Origin: Adiantum capillus-veneris
Taxonomy: Eukaryota; Streptophyta; Polypodiopsida; Polypodiales; Pteridaceae
NCBI GenBank assembly: GCA_014529385.2
Contig: CM043954.1
Coordinates: forward strand, 92,931,247-92,995,246
Length of the DNA stretch: 64,000 bases
Reading direction: 5' to 3'
This document shows, piece after piece, positions 22,235 through 33,115 of the stretch. The notes beneath the pieces are model-generated. The model ran no database searches. It was not told where the DNA came from and saw only the letters and a program-made list of their open reading frames with translations. The translations under genes and the position numbers were made by a program. Position 1 is the stretch's first letter, and each line of letters begins with the position of its first letter.

Positions 22235-22909
22235 GGTGTGAGGTCCCCACCCCGCCGTATCAACCAGCGGATTTGATGGTGAACCTGGTGGCCAGTAGAT
22301 CTATTGCGGAAACAAACAAAATGGTTCAGGGTTCGACTAGCGTACGATCTCTCATCACAAAGTGAGTCGAGTTCGAGCCTACTAGCAAGAAGATCTAGCT
22401 CCACCTCGCAGGGAAAGAGTACTTAAACTATCTAGCGATCCTAAGACCCACCTTCCAAGAGGAGAGAAACCCTGAGTGCCTTTTTCCCCATGTTTCAGAG
22501 GCACGTACTCTCGAGATTTCACCGCTCTAGGTGCAATGAGTATTACTAATATCGAAGTAAGCACTATGGGGACAGAGAGTTCCCGACCAATTGGGACCAC
22601 CCATCTCATAGGCATTGGCAACCTGAGCCAAGCCCCCACTTTCCACCCCCACACTCACACTTCCTTGTGTGACCTAATTACTACCACAAAGGTTGTTCAA
22701 CATAAACATTCCTTGTTTTAATTCCGAAGCACATTGTTCGTTAAGACAGCCCTTCAACCAGTATTGCAAACAGCATCAAGACAGAATTCTAGTAAAAATT
22801 CTACTCAAACTTATTCATAAAAGTTCCAATGTTCTGGAGGTACAACATCCCCCCTCCAGTGAGAGTTCACTCCTCCCGTTGTCGCCTAGCTGCCCATACA
22901 ACTAGGTAT

Positions 22910-23030
22910 GTCCATCGCATAGAAAGCACGTCATGGACACTCCCACTGCATAGAAAGCAAGACGTGGGTTCCCACCGCATAGAAAGCAAGTCGTGGGTAT
23001 CCATCGCATAGAAAGCAAGTCGTGGATTCA
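22910..23030. repeat. Minisatellite in the D 5' LTR, four copies
   Basis: The ~30-bp unit with core CATAGAAAGCAAGTCGTGG occurs four times here, one more than in the 3' LTR. Confidence 0.8.
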
Positions 23031-23290
23031 AGAGCCCTTAACGAGGAACTCTGCCCCCTGTGATCAGTAGGGGGGTTAGGACTGATTCAACATTGGAAAT
23101 AAAATGAACATGTCGAGCTAAATTTTCCCTAGCAGACATTCTTTCCTAATTGCAACCAGCATACCCATCAATCATTTCCTTCCTACTTTAGAACTTAATG
23201 TACAATGAATTCAATGCCGAGGTTTCCGTCAAATTTCTCCAACATGTTTGGGGATATTTTCATCCCTAATTAAACGTGTGCAATGTTAAA

Positions 23291-23461
23291 TTAAACAACT
23301 TGAATGAAATTATGATCTACCTCTTCCATTTCTTCGTCGATGGCCCGTGAGATGGCCGGTAATTGTTCGTCAATGGGAGCTTTTCCCTTCCCGTTCACCT
23401 TGCTCGTTCCTGCCTCGTGGTCGTGGGCTCCACCAAAGCGAGTCCTCTTAACCGGGGCCAT
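23291..23461 (-). CDS. Conserved 56-codon ORF inside the D 5' LTR
   Basis: The ATG at 23459-23461 sits in AAAATGGCC, a good plant start context, and the frame ends at TAA 23291-23293. The product MAPVKRTRFGGAHDHEAG... is basic at first and acidic later (AIDEEMEEVDH), with no known domain. The same ORF is unchanged in the other LTR. At 23315-23320 the codons GAG|GTAGAT offer a plausible splice donor. Joining there to the acceptor at 22110 keeps the reading frame. Whether it is translated is unknown. Confidence 0.4.
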   Translation of the reverse strand: MAPVKRTRFGGAHDHEAGTSKVNGKGKAPIDEQLPAISRAIDEEMEEVDHNFIQVV

Positions 23462-24295
23462 TTTAAACTCACTACTTTAAATAATTAACTTGGAGAAAAG
23501 AGCTAATGTCCGCAAGCGTCATAACAAGCCAAATGATAGATTAGCAACATCAAACAATGCCTGCTACATGAGAGGTTTAGATTTTTCCATATAGCAATCA
23601 TTGTGGATGACACATAATCCTATGGGAACCGGCTCTAAAGATAATTACTCGGCTTACATGATTAAGAATAATAGGATTTCACTAAATGGAATTACCAGAG
23701 AGATGAATTAAGCACGATTAATCTCTTTCCTAGCAATTAGAGGGTGCAGAATCACCGCATGCATAGGTGTGAGAAAAACCACCTCTTAGAGACTTAATGA
23801 CAGATTAATCTTACCTTAATTATATCTTAATGCATAACAGAAATGAATCTAAATCAGCTACAATATTAATGCGTGATAGAAAGAGTTATTCTCATTAATC
23901 TACATAATTACCAGCTTACTGATTAATTTCTATGCTACCTAGAGAGAGAAAATTCTAATAATCGTGCACTAATCATTAATTAAGAGTGATGAATGGCTGA
24001 TAATTCAGCTATGGGATGATGATTACATAATAGAATATGGTTAAGGAGAATTTAGAGAGTAATTATAGAGAATTACGACTAGGAATAAGCATACTAGACG
24101 AGAAATTTAGATGGTAGAGAAAGGAATTTACAGATGGCATTAATTAAACCGTGGTTACCGTGATTAAGGGCTGATAATCTTCTCGATTTTCTGATCTAAT
24201 CGAGCTTCTTGAGAAGAGAATTCGGCAGCACCTTCCTCCTTGCTTCTCCTTCAAAAGGTGTGTGAACCGGCAGCACCTTCCCATGTGTGTAGGTG

Positions 24296-24308
24296 TGTGT
24301 GTGTATGC

Positions 24309-24352
<44 letters not shown>

Positions 24353-24357
24353 AGCAT

Positions 24358-24388
<31 letters not shown>
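24296..24388. repeat. TG microsatellite in the D 5' LTR
   Basis: Two (TG)n blocks are separated by ATGAGCATAAG. The tract is shorter than in the 3' LTR copy. Confidence 0.95.
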
Positions 24389-24390
<2 letters not shown>

Positions 24391-25047
24391 TTTAAATAGG
24401 CTCCTACAGGCGGAAAATCGACCTGGGTTGCTAAATGCATCTGGGAGCTTCTCCAGTTAAGCATGGCAAGTCTAGCTCCCTACTCACCAAGTGTCAGGTT
24501 GGCTAGTTTAACTGACTCTAAGACTTAGTTACTGGCTTGGCAGCTTTCCCAGGACTCCCACAAGGCAAGAGGGCGCCCCCTAGCTGCTAAAGCTGATCTG
24601 GAGTGGCCTGGGACCTGTTCCCACACAGTCCCGGGCTCCGATGCCTCCCGCTCAATTTTTGGAAAAAATGATTTTTGGCTAAAATGGGTCATACGAGTCC
24701 GATTTTTATGTCGTACATTGCTAAACAGAGCTCTAACTAAGACGTACTGAACTGAGTACCTGCCATATTTTGCAGCCCCCAGGGTCCAAAAAATGCATTT
24801 TTTTGAAATTCGGGGTACGGGAGCAGTTTTTCGAGATGATCAAAATTGGACGGGTCGGTGACCAAAAACTTGCTATTTTTGGAATTTTTTTACAAAAATT
24901 ATTTTAATTCACATTTCGAAGCTTTAAAACATTCTAAACATCGTAGCACTGACAGAATTTGGAAAATTGCTAAAAATAGTAACTTTTTCCATTATGTTCA
25001 TTTCATGGTACAATGGTGCTCTTTTGATCGAGGTCAGAGACCTTACA

Positions 25048-25640
25048 ATCAGAAACGAGATGCATAAGCTCAGCAGTACAAATTAGTGATGATGAAGGTA
25101 TATCCTTTTCTCCTAACAACAACACATGTGTGCCATGGGAATCAAACATCAAGCTGTTGTACTCATAGCTACGCTTCAGGGATGGTCCTAGGCTATGCAA
25201 CCACTCCCTACCAAGAACCACATCAGCCCTTTCCATGTTCATAACTTCAAAATCCAAACAAGTAGAGTATCCTTGTACTTCCAATGAAACAGCTCGGCAT
25301 TGAGTATCCCATATTTCAGTATCATGTCTATTCATCATTGCTACCTCGTAGCGGTGGGTACTCGGAGTTTGAGGCAGTTTGAGCTTTTCACCAATCCATA
25401 ATTGATGAAATTGTGAGTAGCACCGTCATCTACCAAGATGCACACCTTGTGCCCTTGTAGATATCCATGCATATGTACTAACTCATGTGGTCCAAAGGTT
25501 TGTTGCCACATGGAAGCTGTGAGACAGCATTCATGCACCACCTCAGTGTGTGTTACTTCCACTGTGGAGAATTTTGAGGAAGACTCAAGAGGCAGTAGTT
25601 GCACCGTGTGCACTGCTTTCTCCTTTCCCTGAGCAAATTT
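25048..25640 (-). pseudogene. Element A aspartic protease
   Basis: The - strand frame 25613-25341 reads ELVHMHGYLQGHKVCILV and then DDGATHNFINYG, the active-site loop of a Ty3 protease (usually DSGATHNF; here the Ser is Asp). The next frame, 25338 down to the element D junction, carries DVVLGREWLHSLGP, the conserved C-terminal motif. The two halves are separated by a frame change near 25340, so the enzyme is broken. Confidence 0.87.
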
Positions 25641-26731
25641 TTTCTACTTGGGACAATCCTTTTTTCCATGGCCTATTCCTAAGCATTGAAAACATAGCTT
25701 CTCTTTCTTGGCTTTATCAAAATCCTCAGGAGAGAGAGGACCCCTGGACCCCTTGGGTTTTTTAGATGCATCTAAATTAGCAAGTAGAAATTTTCTTTTA
25801 TTGTGCCTGTACTGAGTGCGTGTATTACCATGTATACTAGTAGGCATGTTACTATTATGTGTTTTCTTATCATCAGGGTCATCATGAATATGTGCTTTCA
25901 CTATGGCTTCCTCAAGTGTTTTAGGGCCTTGGGTCTTGACATACTTCTTAAGTTCTAGAGTCAGACCTCGTATGAACCCTTGTACTTGTTGAAAGGTATC
26001 CAATCCTTCCAACTTGAGGATGATGTCCCGATAGTGAGAGATATATTCAAGGAGTGATGGATATTGGCGCATGGAACATGTGTCCCAAGCGGTCCAATTC
26101 CAATCGGTCGCGTTTGTAGGCAAGAATTCCTTGCTAAACATTGCTTCAAAGGCTGCCCAACTCTGTGGTATGATATTCTTCTCCTTGAGAGACATCCATC
26201 ATTTGTAGGCCTTGCCTTCCAGAGTTAAGCTCATTTGCAGAGCTCTGACTGCATCCGGAGTACGCTGTAAGGCGTGAATTCCATCCCATTTACTGAGAAA
26301 GATGTTCACTGCATCCTTATTGCAGTCTCGGTCTTCGCCTTGAAAACTGGTGGTTTAAAGTTCTTTAACAAGTCATCTACCTCTTTGGTAGTGAGAGTAT
26401 GCAATGTTTCATTAATTGGGCCTTGCCCTTGTGTTCCAACGTGCTCATGCATGTGGGTGTGAGCATGACTCTTAGACTGCTTTTGCATTAATTGAATGAC
26501 TAATGTGGAAAGTTTAGTAACATTTTCATTTAAAGCCTTAAAATTTTCGTCCATGACTGTCATGCGTGTCTGAAGTGCACGAAATTCTTGAATATCGAGC
26601 AATTCATAAGTATCTTCTCATGCCGTAGCATTGCGGGTACTCTCCTTGAGAGGATCCCGCCGTGAGCCGTCATTGGTAGGATCAAGAGTACTTTGCTCAA
26701 AATCGAATATCATGTTGATATCTGAATCCAT
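25641..26731 (-). pseudogene. Element A gag with zinc knuckle, broken
   Basis: The likely start is the ATG at 26729-26731 (MDSDINMIFDFEQS). A TGA follows after 37 codons, then the same frame continues (LLDIQEFRALQTRM, a His-rich HAHTHMHEHV stretch, FKPPVFKAKT). A shift near 26306 leads through DAVNIFLSKWDG and LEGKAYK to the frame 26195-25644, which holds the capsid-like region (SWAAFEAMFSKEFLP, LEYISHYRDIILKLEG) and a CCHC knuckle CFQCLGIGHGKKDC near 25670. This is standard chromovirus Gag architecture. Confidence 0.88.
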
Positions 26732-27538
26732 GGCAAACAGTGCAGTGAAAGAAGTACTCAGAAAAAAATACCTGATGTGGGTAGCACTTGCCAAGTATAG
26801 GTAACTCTACTTGTGCGTTGTAACACCTAATCGTCCAAAAAAGAAGAATTTGCACAAGCGGCGTAAAAATCGAACTCCGCAAAATCGCCCATGGCTTCAC
26901 AAGACGGCTGAAATCGTGTAGTGTAGATGGTTGAAGCGTCACCGTTGTCAAGAAGTTTGATTATTGAAAGCTTCGGCAATTATGTTACATGAACGCCAAT
27001 TGAAACTGTCGCAATTGTAAAAATATTCAGGTTTTTGGAATTTTCTGCAATAACTGAGCGTAGCCGTAAGTCGTGAGACTCGATGGAAAGCCGAGACGGC
27101 TTGTTGCTTGCCCCGTACACGAAGGCTCTTGCTTGTGGGAAGGGCCACCAAGAATGGCCAAGGCTCAAAATCGATTATCAATTGGCCTTGCCATGTGAAA
27201 ATCAATGATTTTTTGATGAAAAAAACGCAGACAACATGGAGCACGTAGCGCGAGCCTACAGAAGCTGTGTGCGGCTTGCTCAAGCGGCTAATGGCCGCGA
27301 GCTCTTGGAAGCCCCCCTTCTTCCCCAGGGTGCTCTTGTCAAGCCCAAGATGGTGGAATTTCGTGCACCACATCTCTCCTTCCAAAACGGGAATGCGTAC
27401 TCGATTTAGGCAGTCCCCTTACTAAATTTGTTAAAAACCCTATAAAAGCCACGGTTCTCACCTAAGGCCCTATTTTTAGGAGCAAAAAGTGACCACGCCT
27501 AGAGAGAGAGTGGAAGAGAGACTTCCTAGCTAACCTAA
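26732..27538 (-). other. Element A 5' leader, no gene seen
   Basis: This is the untranslated leader between primer site and gag. The open frames here have no recognisable domain. Confidence 0.6.
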
Positions 27539-27550
27539 GCTCTGATACCA
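27539..27550 (-). other. Element A primer-binding site (initiator tRNA-Met)
   Basis: On the - strand TGGTATCAGAGC lies one base inside the 5' LTR, an exact match to the usual plant initiator-Met site. Confidence 0.93.
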
Positions 27551-27551
27551 G

Positions 27552-27723
27552 TGTAAGAACTAGGGAAAACTAGACTGAAGATCCTCCTCCCAACCTCCCA
27601 TTATATAGGTGGGCTTCTAGCCCCTTGCCCTAGACGGATCCCCTGTCCACATTGTCTAGCCCGACCCTTGGTCGTAGTCCATGACCAACCTAGTTCTTAG
27701 GTTACAGGACCCTTGTCCTGACA
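27552..27723 (-). repeat. Element A 5' LTR
   Basis: This 172-bp copy matches 1113-1287 and is followed at 27724-27728 by the target duplication CCAAA. Confidence 0.93.
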
Positions 27724-27728
27724 CCAAA

Positions 27729-28442
27729 AACCTTGGCTAAGGTATAAAAGCCAATTTTGTAAAGTTTTTATTAAGTTTGTGGATAAGAAATACACAGCGT
27801 GAGCTAACGGCACTCACTTCTCTCCTTCTCGTGCTTCCTACTCCCTCTCCGGTTGTCACATTGCAATTGTGTTTGTTGCACTGCAACCGCAGGTAAGAGC
27901 TCTACGCATTGACGTAAGCGATTCACAATATTTCGTAGATTTTTGCGTCATCGATCCGCGGCCTAATTTCATTATAACTAGGAATTTACACGTTCAAATC
28001 AAAAACTAAGCATAGGCGGGGTATTGGGGCATCATTGCTAAGAATTTAGATGCATTCTGGGTCGAAAACAACTAGGTCAAAAATCCACTGCTGTTAATAA
28101 TCGCGATTTTGGAAGTTGACCTAATGTGGGGTTTGAGGCCATAGGCATGTTTGCTTAGGTCTTATAAACTTGTCCTAGAAGTTTCATTACGTTTGGATGT
28201 CATTTGATACTGTAATGGATGTGAAATGTTTGCCGATGAGTAATTGGCTTTTGGTGATTTCAGTCACTTGAGTGTAGCTTGAGTTAGATGCGAGTTGTTA
28301 GTTGCTTTACGAGAGATTGACAACCTCCTGTAGCCTCTATGCACTAGTCGAGTCAGCTTCGTCCCATGGTTTGACAAATTAATCGTGGAGCTCGTTAATA
28401 CTGCAATAAGATAGGATGGTGAGGTTAGACATGCGTCCCACA
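27729..28442 (+). repeat. Element E 5' LTR, second part
   Basis: The LTR resumes directly after element A and its duplication and matches 33326-34114 to its CCCACA end. A TATA box TATAAAAG lies at 27743-27750. Confidence 0.92.
27743..27750 (+). promoter_or_regulatory. TATA box of element E 5' LTR
   Basis: TATAAAAG in the context GGCTAAGGTATAAAAGCC is repeated at 33337-33344 (E 3' LTR) and as TATAAAGG at 37907-37914 (G 3' LTR). Conservation across three copies supports it as the LTR promoter core. Confidence 0.75.
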
Positions 28443-28444
28443 TT

Positions 28445-28464
28445 TGGTGCCGCTTCCGGGGATC
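28445..28464 (+). other. Element E primer-binding site, tRNA-Asp-like
   Basis: TGGTGCCGCTTCCGGGGATC follows the LTR after two bases. It resembles the tRNA-Asp-complementary site TGGCGCCGTTGCCGGGGAT used by Athila/Tat-group elements, with about three differences. Confidence 0.65.
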
Positions 28465-30500
28465 AAAGAGACCTAAACTAGGAAACAACATGAGCTTCTT
28501 GTGTAATCGACCTTTAACTTCCTCTAGGTTCACCTAGAGTCAAAAACTTTCTTTTAGAAACCGCATAGCTTAAGATTGTCGTCTTTTGCTGTGTAGAGGT
28601 AGCTTGGAAGTAATCGTACTTTCTGAGTACCTTTAGGATTGTAGGATTGTAGATTTAGATTAAAACTTGGAGAATGATTGGTAGACGAGACAAGTCTTAA
28701 GATCAAGGCTCTAAAAATCGTAAAACAAGAAAACGAGTGTTTGTGGACACTTTCCACAACCCCATTGCATGAGAATCTAGGAGTAGGGTAAATAGGATCC
28801 GAGGTAGATTTCAAAACATTGCTCTCTCTAAAAGAATCAAGTGTGAGTTGTTATTGGAAGTTGCATAATTTCATGTCTACGGCTAGAAATAGCTCAAAAA
28901 GACTCGAATCCACTCAATCCGACTGGAGAGTAAGCCTAAGAGTTGTCTGAACCAGTTGGTAAGCTCAAAGACACTTCAAGGTAAAAAATTTCAAGGGTCG
29001 GCCAAAACTCATATTATTTACTTTTTCTTCACACTTTAGGCCAAATTAAGTTTTGACTGGATTCATAGGCTTAAAATACATCATATAAAGAGTGTCTTTG
29101 AGAAAATTGCAAAAAAGTGCTCATTTTAAGCCTAAAGTTAATAATCATGATTATTAACTTTCTGCTCTAAATTGGCCAAGGCTCATACCATTGACTCATT
29201 ACATGTGTACAAACAACTTTTGTAAAGGCCCAAGAGATTTGGATCACTAAACTGGCAAAAAATTGGGTAAGAACTAAGGTTTGTACTGACTTTTTGAATC
29301 TTGAGTATAAGTTGGGAGAAAATTTATCCAAACTTGTTGAAAATTGATTCATAGGCTTATGTTGATGTGATAAACATGTATACATGCTCAATTGACCAAA
29401 AATTTACAAAATTTGTTAGAAGTAATAATTACAATTATTTACTTCTGCCCTAATTTTTAACTTTATAGACCAAGTCTACATACCACTAGTTTCACCATGT
29501 TGTAATAAGCCCACAAACCAAATTTGGTAAGATTTGGATCACTGGATTGATAATTGTGACTAAAATTGCAAAGTTAGTTTGCGGACAGATAATTCATGAC
29601 CATTTGACCAAAAATTGTCCAAACTTGATGAAACTTGGCTAGTGACCTTAACTTAAGGTGCTTAAAAGATCTGTGTCAAACTTGGGGCAAAAAGGTGCAA
29701 TAATTTAGCTAGAGTAAATAATCGCGATTATTTACTTCTGCTTCAAAACTTGATGATTTTGAATATTTGAGTATACCACCAGGTCAAGCACATCAAATAG
29801 ACCTCACAAATCCATTTTGGTGAAATTTGGATCCTAAAATTGAGACTTAAGCCAGATTCTTGAAATCAAAGTCTACGGACACCAAACAGTCGATAAACTC
29901 GATCAAATTTTGTCCAAACTTGTTGAAACTTGTCCAAGGACTTTAACAAGTTGTATACTTGCCAAACCAATCAAAAAAGTGCAAAAATTTGACGACACGA
30001 TTATTTACTTCTGCTAGACATCATTTTTTACTTTTGAACTTATACGGTGATAAAACAACATAATATAAATCCACAGGGCAATTTTGGGTTCAATCGGATC
30101 AAAATTGGTACCAACAATCTCAGTTTACAGGTTGCAAATTAGACCTTTGATTTTTGCTAAAGTCGAATCTGGAAGCCAAATTTTTGACTTTCATAACTCG
30201 ATTTGAAGTGATACACAGAGACCAATCACGAGAATAGTAAAAAATCTACTGTCTTTATAGAAGAATAGCTAACTTGATCAAATTTGTACAGGAATTGGGT
30301 TGCAGACGAGGAATCAGTGGCTTGACAGAAAGTTGCAATTGAATCAGTTGGAAATTGACGACAAGTCAATCCGAAGGTGAGTACTCTATCCGGGGCTTCA
30401 TAAGTCTATAAGAACCTTAGATCTGGTCGTGTACTATAAAATTGGGGCATACTCGGAGAAACCTCCAGTAGAGTATCTACCAAAGAAAGCGTGAATCAAG
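28465..30500 (+). repeat. Element E leader with ~287-bp diverged tandem repeats centred on palindromes
   Basis: No gene is seen. Related blocks repeat every 281-294 bases. Palindromic cores lie at 29135-29160 (26 bp, perfect), about 29419-29446, 29714-29735 (GTAAATAATCG and its complement, perfect) and about 29993-30010, most followed by ACTTCTGC. Between cores, each block repeats phrases such as GATTTGGATCACT and TTGTCCAAACTTG. Shorter forms of the core occur in the E LTRs (TTAATAATCGCGATTT). Confidence 0.75.
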
Positions 30501-33110
30501 GCAATTCCTTGCACACAATTCCTAAAGAAGTCTCAGACACTTATTCAGATTCAACATCCAAAATGTCTTCTTACTCGACTACTCTGAAACCGGAACGAAA
30601 GTGTGCTATAAGTATATACTATCTTTTTACAAGACTAACCGTCATGGCGCCTAGGTTTACTTGGACCCTAACAAGGAGTATGCAAACAAACAAGGAAAAA
30701 TGTACATGGATCAAAACGGAACTTAGTACTTACAAGTTGAAAACCCTGATGTGATAGACAAATGGGGGTTAGAAGTAAACACCATAATCCTAGATATGTC
30801 AACAAAAGAAGGACCACAAATTCTAGAATTCAAGGGATACAATCAAGTAGACAAGAAGCCTTTGAAACGGCTTAGTACGGATAATACTAGGATCGGAGTC
30901 TATTGTTGGGAAGATAGAAACATAAAAGATCTTATGTGGACCTCTCATGCCAAACTAGGACAATTAACGGCCATGAAGATCATCTATATCTTCAAGATCA
31001 AAGATAAGGGATCAGCAGACCTCCCAACGTACACCATCACCTGTAGTAGACACGAATGAAGTGGAGCCTGAAAAAGAGAAAGATTCTAAGTCCACCCAAC
31101 AAACAGAATCTGCACAAGAGACTGACCACCCTGACGAACAAAAAGAAAAAGAAGCCGAGCCGGAACCGGAGAAGGCAGCAGAAGATACTCAAACGCCAGA
31201 AGAGGAAAAGGCATGTGGATCTGAACAAGAGACAAATAAAGAAGCAGATGCGGGAAAAGGGTCTACCACTGCACAGGAGACAGAACATGAGCCAGAGAAG
31301 GAAAAAAGGCCAGCACCTGAAGAGATAGCAAGGTTGGAGCCCACACCCTCTACTTCTACTCAACTAGAAACTGCCAAGGCATCAAAGCCTCAAGATGGCC
31401 AAGAAGAAGACTAACCATCTACCTCCACACAAGAACCACCAGCAATTACAACGCAGCAAGAAGCAACACATCAGCCTGCAGGCACATCTCAGCTGGAGCG
31501 ACAGGAGCAGTGGCCATCAAATGACAAGGTAACAGTCCAAGTTAATGAATATGCACGTCAGATGCAAGAAATGATAGAGAGACTCTGTTCAGCAACTCTA
31601 AACCGTAGCACAAAGGCCAAGAAACTTGAAATGGTGATCGACGCTCTCCAAGGAGAGTTAGAAGACATGATGACTGTCATCACTGATCTCCAAAGGCAGG
31701 TGCAAGAGCTGAAGGCAGAAGTGGAACAACATGAGTTAGCCAGAGATAGGCAACAAAAAGAAATGGAGGAGTTAGGTGATCTACTCACCAAACTAAATGA
31801 TGCCTGCAAAGCAAAAGACGAGCAGCTGACAGAAGTTACGAATGAACTTCTTACGACATCCCTGTCAGCTCAAAAAATTTAGGTGCAATTAGATGTTGCC
31901 AATGCTTCTCTGCAGTATTCTGAACAGAGGATCAATGATCAGGCCATTTTCTTACGGTAAATTAGAGAAAACCCAACCGTGGCCTCAATCAAAGGAACTG
32001 ACGAAGTGTATAAGGCACTTGAGAAGAAACAAAGACCTTGAATTGGAATTAAAGCTAAACAATCACAGCGCCAGGACCTGGCGCGCTGATGCGGGTTCAG
32101 AGAGAAGAGGAGCTTCTAAAAGAGATGGTAGAACTAAAGCGGATTAATCTACTCCTCAGAGATGGGAAACCAGACACGCAAGTAGAGGCAGGCACTTCAG
32201 AGCCACCACAAATGGACATACCCTCCATCTCGTTTGCTGAATTTGAAACACAGCCCACAGCAGAGCCGAGTGGTGATGAAGACTTTCATATTAACATAAT
32301 CGATGAAGACACAGTGCCAATGGTCTAGTTGTCAAAAGCTGAAGAGGATGCACTGAAGGATAAGATCACCCTAGAGGTGGATGAGCAGTGGAAAGCCGCT
32401 ATGGATTGGGAGTTGAGATTTTTACACTCTGTCAATGTCACTCAACTCACTCCCAATCAGATCAATTCTCAATGGCACCAACAATCCCTGCCGTACCCTC
32501 TCAGCAAGGTGGAACTATTACAGGTGAAAGAAACGTTGTACAAAGATATGCAAGAAGATGGCGCAGATAAAGACCACCCAAAGTGGAGGTTAAGCTGGCT
32601 GAACAAGAATCCGAGATACCTGATTCTGTTCACAAGAGTACCTGCAGCCCTTCAAAGAGAATCCAACATTTTGTCATGTACCCAGAGTAAGGACATGGCA
32701 AGCGCATGAAGCATTGCAAAAGAAGAGGCCAACTTGGCTTAACTTCCCCAGGCTGCCAGCTCCAGAGAGAGGCCAAGCGACAGAGGAATACATGGTGAAA
32801 ACCCTAACAGGTGCCATGTCTTTCTTCAAGAGTCTGTCAGATCTCTCCTGTGCCATGCTGTATAAAATCTGCAGAATGCTACTAACATGTATACAAGTTT
32901 TTAATGAGCCTGAGCAAACAGGGCCCCATGGCTATCATTCTTGGAAGGAACAAAGGCTTATGCTACGATCTAAGTGGGTAGCCTTCAGAAGAAGTCCTTT
33001 ACGTATTCTATGCCAGGTGTATGTTCTTACCATCGAATAATATGTTGGTCAATCCGAAGACTATTTCAGCCCATAAAGCTGTGTCAAGGGACGACACAGG
33101 CGAGGAGGGA
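30501..33110 (+). pseudogene. Element E internal ORF, unknown protein with acidic repeats and coiled coil
   Basis: Several adjoining + frames appear to be one decayed gene. 30560-31055 reads VCYKYILSFYKTNRHG, VYLDPNKEYANKQGKMYM and NPDVIDKWGLEVNTIILDM with two internal stops. 31061-31411 is Glu/Lys/Pro-rich. 31562-31879 is a predicted coiled coil (EMVIDALQGELEDMM, LQRQVQELKAEVEQHELARD). 32329-33100 carries a domain shared with element G (INSQWHQQSLPYPLSKVELL, NPRYLILFTRVPAALQRE, SLSDLSCAMLYKICRMLL). No protease, RT or integrase motif is seen. The shared C-terminal domain in two element copies argues that it was a real protein. Confidence 0.6.
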
Positions 33111-33115
33111 GGGAA

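Larger units (their letters stand above)
14297..25047 (-). mobile_element. Element D: Ty3/gypsy chromovirus with 2.8-kb LTRs inside element A
   Basis: The LTRs are 14297-17105 and 22237-25047, starting TGTGAGGTCCCC and ending GACCTTACA. The flanks are ATCAC and ATCAG, a 5-bp duplication with one mismatch (4 bp exact). Removing D rejoins element A in frame (LVSD before, NEIEQVFL after). The internal region on the - strand reads primer site, an extra unknown ORF, gag with a zinc knuckle, protease, RT, RNase H, integrase, chromodomain and polypurine tract. Pol lies in one frame broken only by three stops, so D died recently relative to A. Confidence 0.93.
22237..25047 (-). repeat. Element D 5' LTR
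   Basis: This 2811-bp copy matches 14297-17105. On the - strand a TATA-like CTATTTAAAG lies at about 24391-24400, so transcripts should start in or near the TG/CA tract and leave more than 2 kb of LTR in the leader. Confidence 0.93.
1113..27723 (-). mobile_element. Element A: Ty3/gypsy chromovirus with short LTRs, carrying two nested elements
   Basis: The LTRs are 1113-1287 (3') and 27552-27723 (5'), flanked by a perfect 5-bp duplication CCAAA (1108-1112 and 27724-27728). Read on the - strand, the order is 5' LTR, initiator-Met primer site (27539-27550), gag (26731 down to 25640), protease, reverse transcriptase, RNase H, integrase, chromodomain, polypurine tract (1288-1302) and 3' LTR, as in chromoviral Ty3/gypsy elements. 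Element D interrupts it between protease and RT, and element B between RNase H and integrase. Removing both leaves an element of about 5.9 kb. Multiple stops and frameshifts show that it is inactive. Confidence 0.93.

Noticed and set aside
14297..25047. Repeats of ~30 bp with constant cores as a CRISPR array
   Set aside because: The units are directly tandem without unique spacers and lie in an LTR of a plant retrotransposon.
31061..31414. Lys/Glu-rich frame as a separate host gene
   Set aside because: It lies inside element E in line with the other decayed E frames, so it is better read as part of E's protein.
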